DNA of 6,656 bases from positions 1 to 6,656 of the forward strand of contig CANGMO010000130.1 in assembly GCA_947454295.1 (NCBI GenBank), written 5' to 3'. Each line of letters begins with the position of its first letter. Positions within the stretch are counted from its first letter, which is position 1. Below the pieces are notes generated by a model. It did not search any database. It was given only the letters and a program-made list of their open reading frames with translations, and had not been told where the DNA came from. Both the position numbers and the translations under genes were made by a program. This DNA is from Verrucomicrobiota bacterium. GTDB taxonomy: Bacteria; Verrucomicrobiota; Verrucomicrobiia; Limisphaerales; UBA9464. Shown here in pieces: positions 4,730 through 6,656 of this stretch.

Positions 4730-6656
4730 TCAGGGCGTGAGGATCAACACGACCCGCGCAAACCGGGTGGGGTGGCTCGACGGATTGGCGACGGGATCCT
4801 GGAAGCGAACCCGTTGCCAGGCTTCATCCATCGCCGACGTCGACAACGCTGCATCGGCTGGCTGCCACGCGAGGAGATCGTCCGAGAACTGAACGCGATA
4901 CTCGATGCCCGGATGCGTCGACGGATTCCGTCGAACGAACTGGACCTGCAGGCGACCGGATTCGGAATCCCGCCACAGTCGTGGCAGGCCACCGGCGGAC
5001 TGGTCGGTACCCGTTGCGGCCGGACCGGTTGCCGACAGGTGATACGCGTACCGTTCCAGCAGCGTCAGCCCGCTTGAATCGGGGCTCTCCAGCGCCAGAT
5101 CGCCACGCCCGTAGAGCGCCACGAGCCAGTCTTCCAGGACGCCGGCTGGCGCCGGCGTCACGGCAACCGGCAGCGAGTACGCGGACTCCAGAAAGGAGTT
5201 CACCGCCTGGATGCGGTAGCTGTAGGCCACACCAGGCTGGGCGGCGGAATCCAGGTATGCGGTGCCCGGCGACGGCACAAACTCGAGCGGCGCCCAGTCA
5301 TGATTGGGATCCCTCCGTTCAAGCAAGTAGTCCGTCGCCCCCAACGAGGCAGTCCATCGCACCGACACCGAGCCATTCGCGTTGGCCCGGGCTTGGAGGA
5401 TTTGCGGCGCCGCCAGAAAGAGCGGGAAATCGCTGACTACGCGAACCGATTCCATCGCCCAGGTATCCAATCCCGCCCCGCTGTGATAGGGCTGCCGCCA
5501 CCGGAATTGCGTCTGGGGGGAGTAGGCACCCGCAGGGACCTTGAAGGAATAGTTGTTCCAGGTTCCGTAGGAACCCTGCGAGGCGACGAAAGGAAACAGG
5601 AACTGCCAGCCGGTCCAGACGATCCCATTCGTGGAGTACTCCAGAATGACCCCTTCGTCGAAATCGGGGCTATCCCAATAGGGACCATCCACCTTGGAGT
5701 CTCCACCAATGCGCATGGAGAAGTTGAACTGGGCGGGTCCGAGAATGGGGATCGGCGCCATCTCCGCCAGGCGCGTCGAGTTGGTGCCAAACCAAAGCGC
5801 CGGTTTGTCCCGAAATCCTGCGCCGTGGTCCACGATGCTGCCACCCAGAATTCGTGACCACACGCGTGGATCCGGACCGGCGTCGAAGGAGCTCGCGAGG
5901 AGGAGGAACTCGCCCTCCGGAACCACAAAGATCCCCACCGAGGTCTGGGACTCCCCGATCGCGTTGGTGGCGGTGATTTGATACACATAGCGGACGCCAG
6001 CGACGATGTTCGTATCCACGTAGTTGGTCTGGCTGGCTGGAAGGCGCGCCAGGGTGTCCAGGCGCGTCGGATCGTCCGTTTGCCGACGCAGCACGTAGCC
6101 ATCGGCATCCGCAACCGGCTGCCAGTGGATCGTCGCCCCGGAAGGCGCCGTCCCCTCGATCTGGACGATGTACGGAACCGAAGGCGGTTGCGGCGGGGGG
6201 ACGAATACCGACACCACCGTGGAGTAGTCGGAGTTGGCAACGCCACTTGCCGCCTTGAGTCGATACCACCAGGTCTCACCAACGGACACCGCCGTGTCCG
6301 TGTAGTTGGTGCCCGATGCCGATGTCGCCGCCATCACGCTGAAGGGGCCCCATGAATTCATGCCGCGCTCGATCGCATATCCGGTGGCCGACGGGACGGC
6401 TTCCCACGAAAACACGACCCGGTTGCTGAGGACCTGGGCCACGGTCAGATTCGGTCTCGCCAGCGGAATAGGGGCGAGCGGAGTGCGGTACTGCAGAGGT
6501 TCACTCCAGTCCGATCCCAGCTCAACCGCCACGGCGCGGATTCGGAATTCGTAGCCAGTGTTCGACTGAAGGCCCGCCAGAGTGAGCTGGTTGGTGTTCG
6601 CGGGTACGGAGGCGAAATCGCGCCACGAATCGGTTGCGGATTGCCGCACCTGGAGG
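4730..6656 (-). CDS. Large secreted or surface protein with FN3 domains and a Reelin-like repeat, C-terminal part (5' end beyond the right window edge)
   Basis: The frame stays open to the right edge (…L-Q-V-R-Q-S…, a typical FN3 strand), so the GTG at 6649 is internal and the true start, with any signal peptide, lies outside. Counting from 6649, the 639 residues contain: the end of FN3-1 (1-57); FN3-2 (about 65-150); FN3-3 (157-243); a Reelin-like repeat (about 247-405) with 'SSFDAGPDPRVWSRILGGS', 'KPALWFGTNSTRLAE', FNFSMRIGG, EGVILEYSTNGIVW and QFRWRQPYHSGAGLDTWAME; FN3-4 (414-500); and a C-terminal module (503-639) with 'TLLERYAYHLSATGP' and EYRVQFSDDLLAWQPAD. FN3 linkers are proline-rich (PPPQPPSVP). 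Such modules are non-catalytic beta sandwiches found in adhesins, matrix proteins and as spacers in secreted enzymes; a catalytic domain could lie further upstream. There is no LPXTG, PEP-CTERM or transmembrane tail; the protein ends FARVVLILTP. It is convergent with the ABC-F gene. Domain calls are good; the overall role is unknown. Confidence 0.9.
   Translation of the reverse strand, partial: LQVRQSATDSWRDFASVPANTNQLTLAGLQSNTGYEFRIRAVAVELGSDWSEPLQYRTPLAPIPLARPNLTVAQVLSNRVVFSWEAVPSATGYAIERGMNSWGPFSVMAATSASGTNYTDTAVSVGETWWYRLKAASGVANSDYSTVVSVFVPPPQPPSVPYIVQIEGTAPSGATIHWQPVADADGYVLRRQTDDPTRLDTLARLPASQTNYVDTNIVAGVRYVYQITATNAIGESQTSVGIFVVPEGEFLLLASSFDAGPDPRVWSRILGGSIVDHGAGFRDKPALWFGTNSTRLAEMAPIPILGPAQFNFSMRIGGDSKVDGPYWDSPDFDEGVILEYSTNGIVWTGWQFLFPFVASQGSYGTWNNYSFKVPAGAYSPQTQFRWRQPYHSGAGLDTWAMESVRVVSDFPLFLAAPQILQARANANGSVSVRWTASLGATDYLLERRDPNHDWAPLEFVPSPGTAYLDSAAQPGVAYSYRIQAVNSFLESAYSLPVAVTPAPAGVLEDWLVALYGRGDLALESPDSSGLTLLERYAYHLSATGPAATGTDQSAGGLPRLWRDSESGRLQVQFVRRNPSTHPGIEYRVQFSDDLLAWQPADAALSTSAMDEAWQRVRFQDPVANPSSHPTRFARVVLILTP

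Noticed and set aside
1..6656. A defence system, CRISPR array, retron, tRNA or transposase
   Set aside because: I looked for regularly spaced repeats, reverse transcriptase or nuclease motifs, tRNA-like folds and transposase motifs on both strands and saw none. The genes present belong to known housekeeping, transport or surface-protein families.

Overview
The window looks like a piece of a GC-rich bacterial chromosome, most likely from the phylum Verrucomicrobia. This is an inference from style: a large secreted protein with several fibronectin type III (FN3) modules linked by 'TNYTDT' / 'TNYVDT' strands and ending in a 'FSDDLLAW' module, a membrane-anchored CotH-like protein without spore genes, and intergenic gaps packed with short palindromic repeats. 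No ribosomal RNA or other phylogenetic marker is present to prove it.

Layout from left to right. (1) Positions 1-433, minus strand: the N-terminal 144 residues of an LldP/LctP-type lactate permease, cut by the left edge. (2) Positions 434-605: a short divergent intergenic region with a perfect 7-bp inverted repeat and a candidate promoter for the rightward gene. (3) Positions 606-2246, plus strand: a membrane-anchored CotH-family putative protein kinase. (4) Positions 2247-2669: a 423-bp non-coding gap holding a direct repeat, a pair of inverted REP-like palindromes (REPIN-like) and a separate hairpin with tandem G-A mismatches. (5) Positions 2670-4616, plus strand: a Uup-type ABC-F ATPase, complete. 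(6) Positions 4617-4729: a convergent gap with two hairpins, possibly a terminator plus a dispersed repeat. (7) Positions 4730-6656, minus strand: the C-terminal part of a large secreted or surface protein with four FN3 domains (the first only partly inside the window), a Reelin-like repeat and a verrucomicrobial-type C-terminal module, cut by the right edge.

The genes do not form one obvious operon or pathway: lactate uptake, a CotH-type kinase, a translation or genome-maintenance ABC-F ATPase and an adhesin-like protein sit on alternating strands with separate control regions. No defence system, CRISPR array, transposase, tRNA or rRNA is seen. The most unusual signals are in the non-coding gaps, chiefly the inverted palindrome pair at 2414-2481, whose two copies differ by a compensatory base-pair change, and in the FN3/Reelin-like architecture at the right end.
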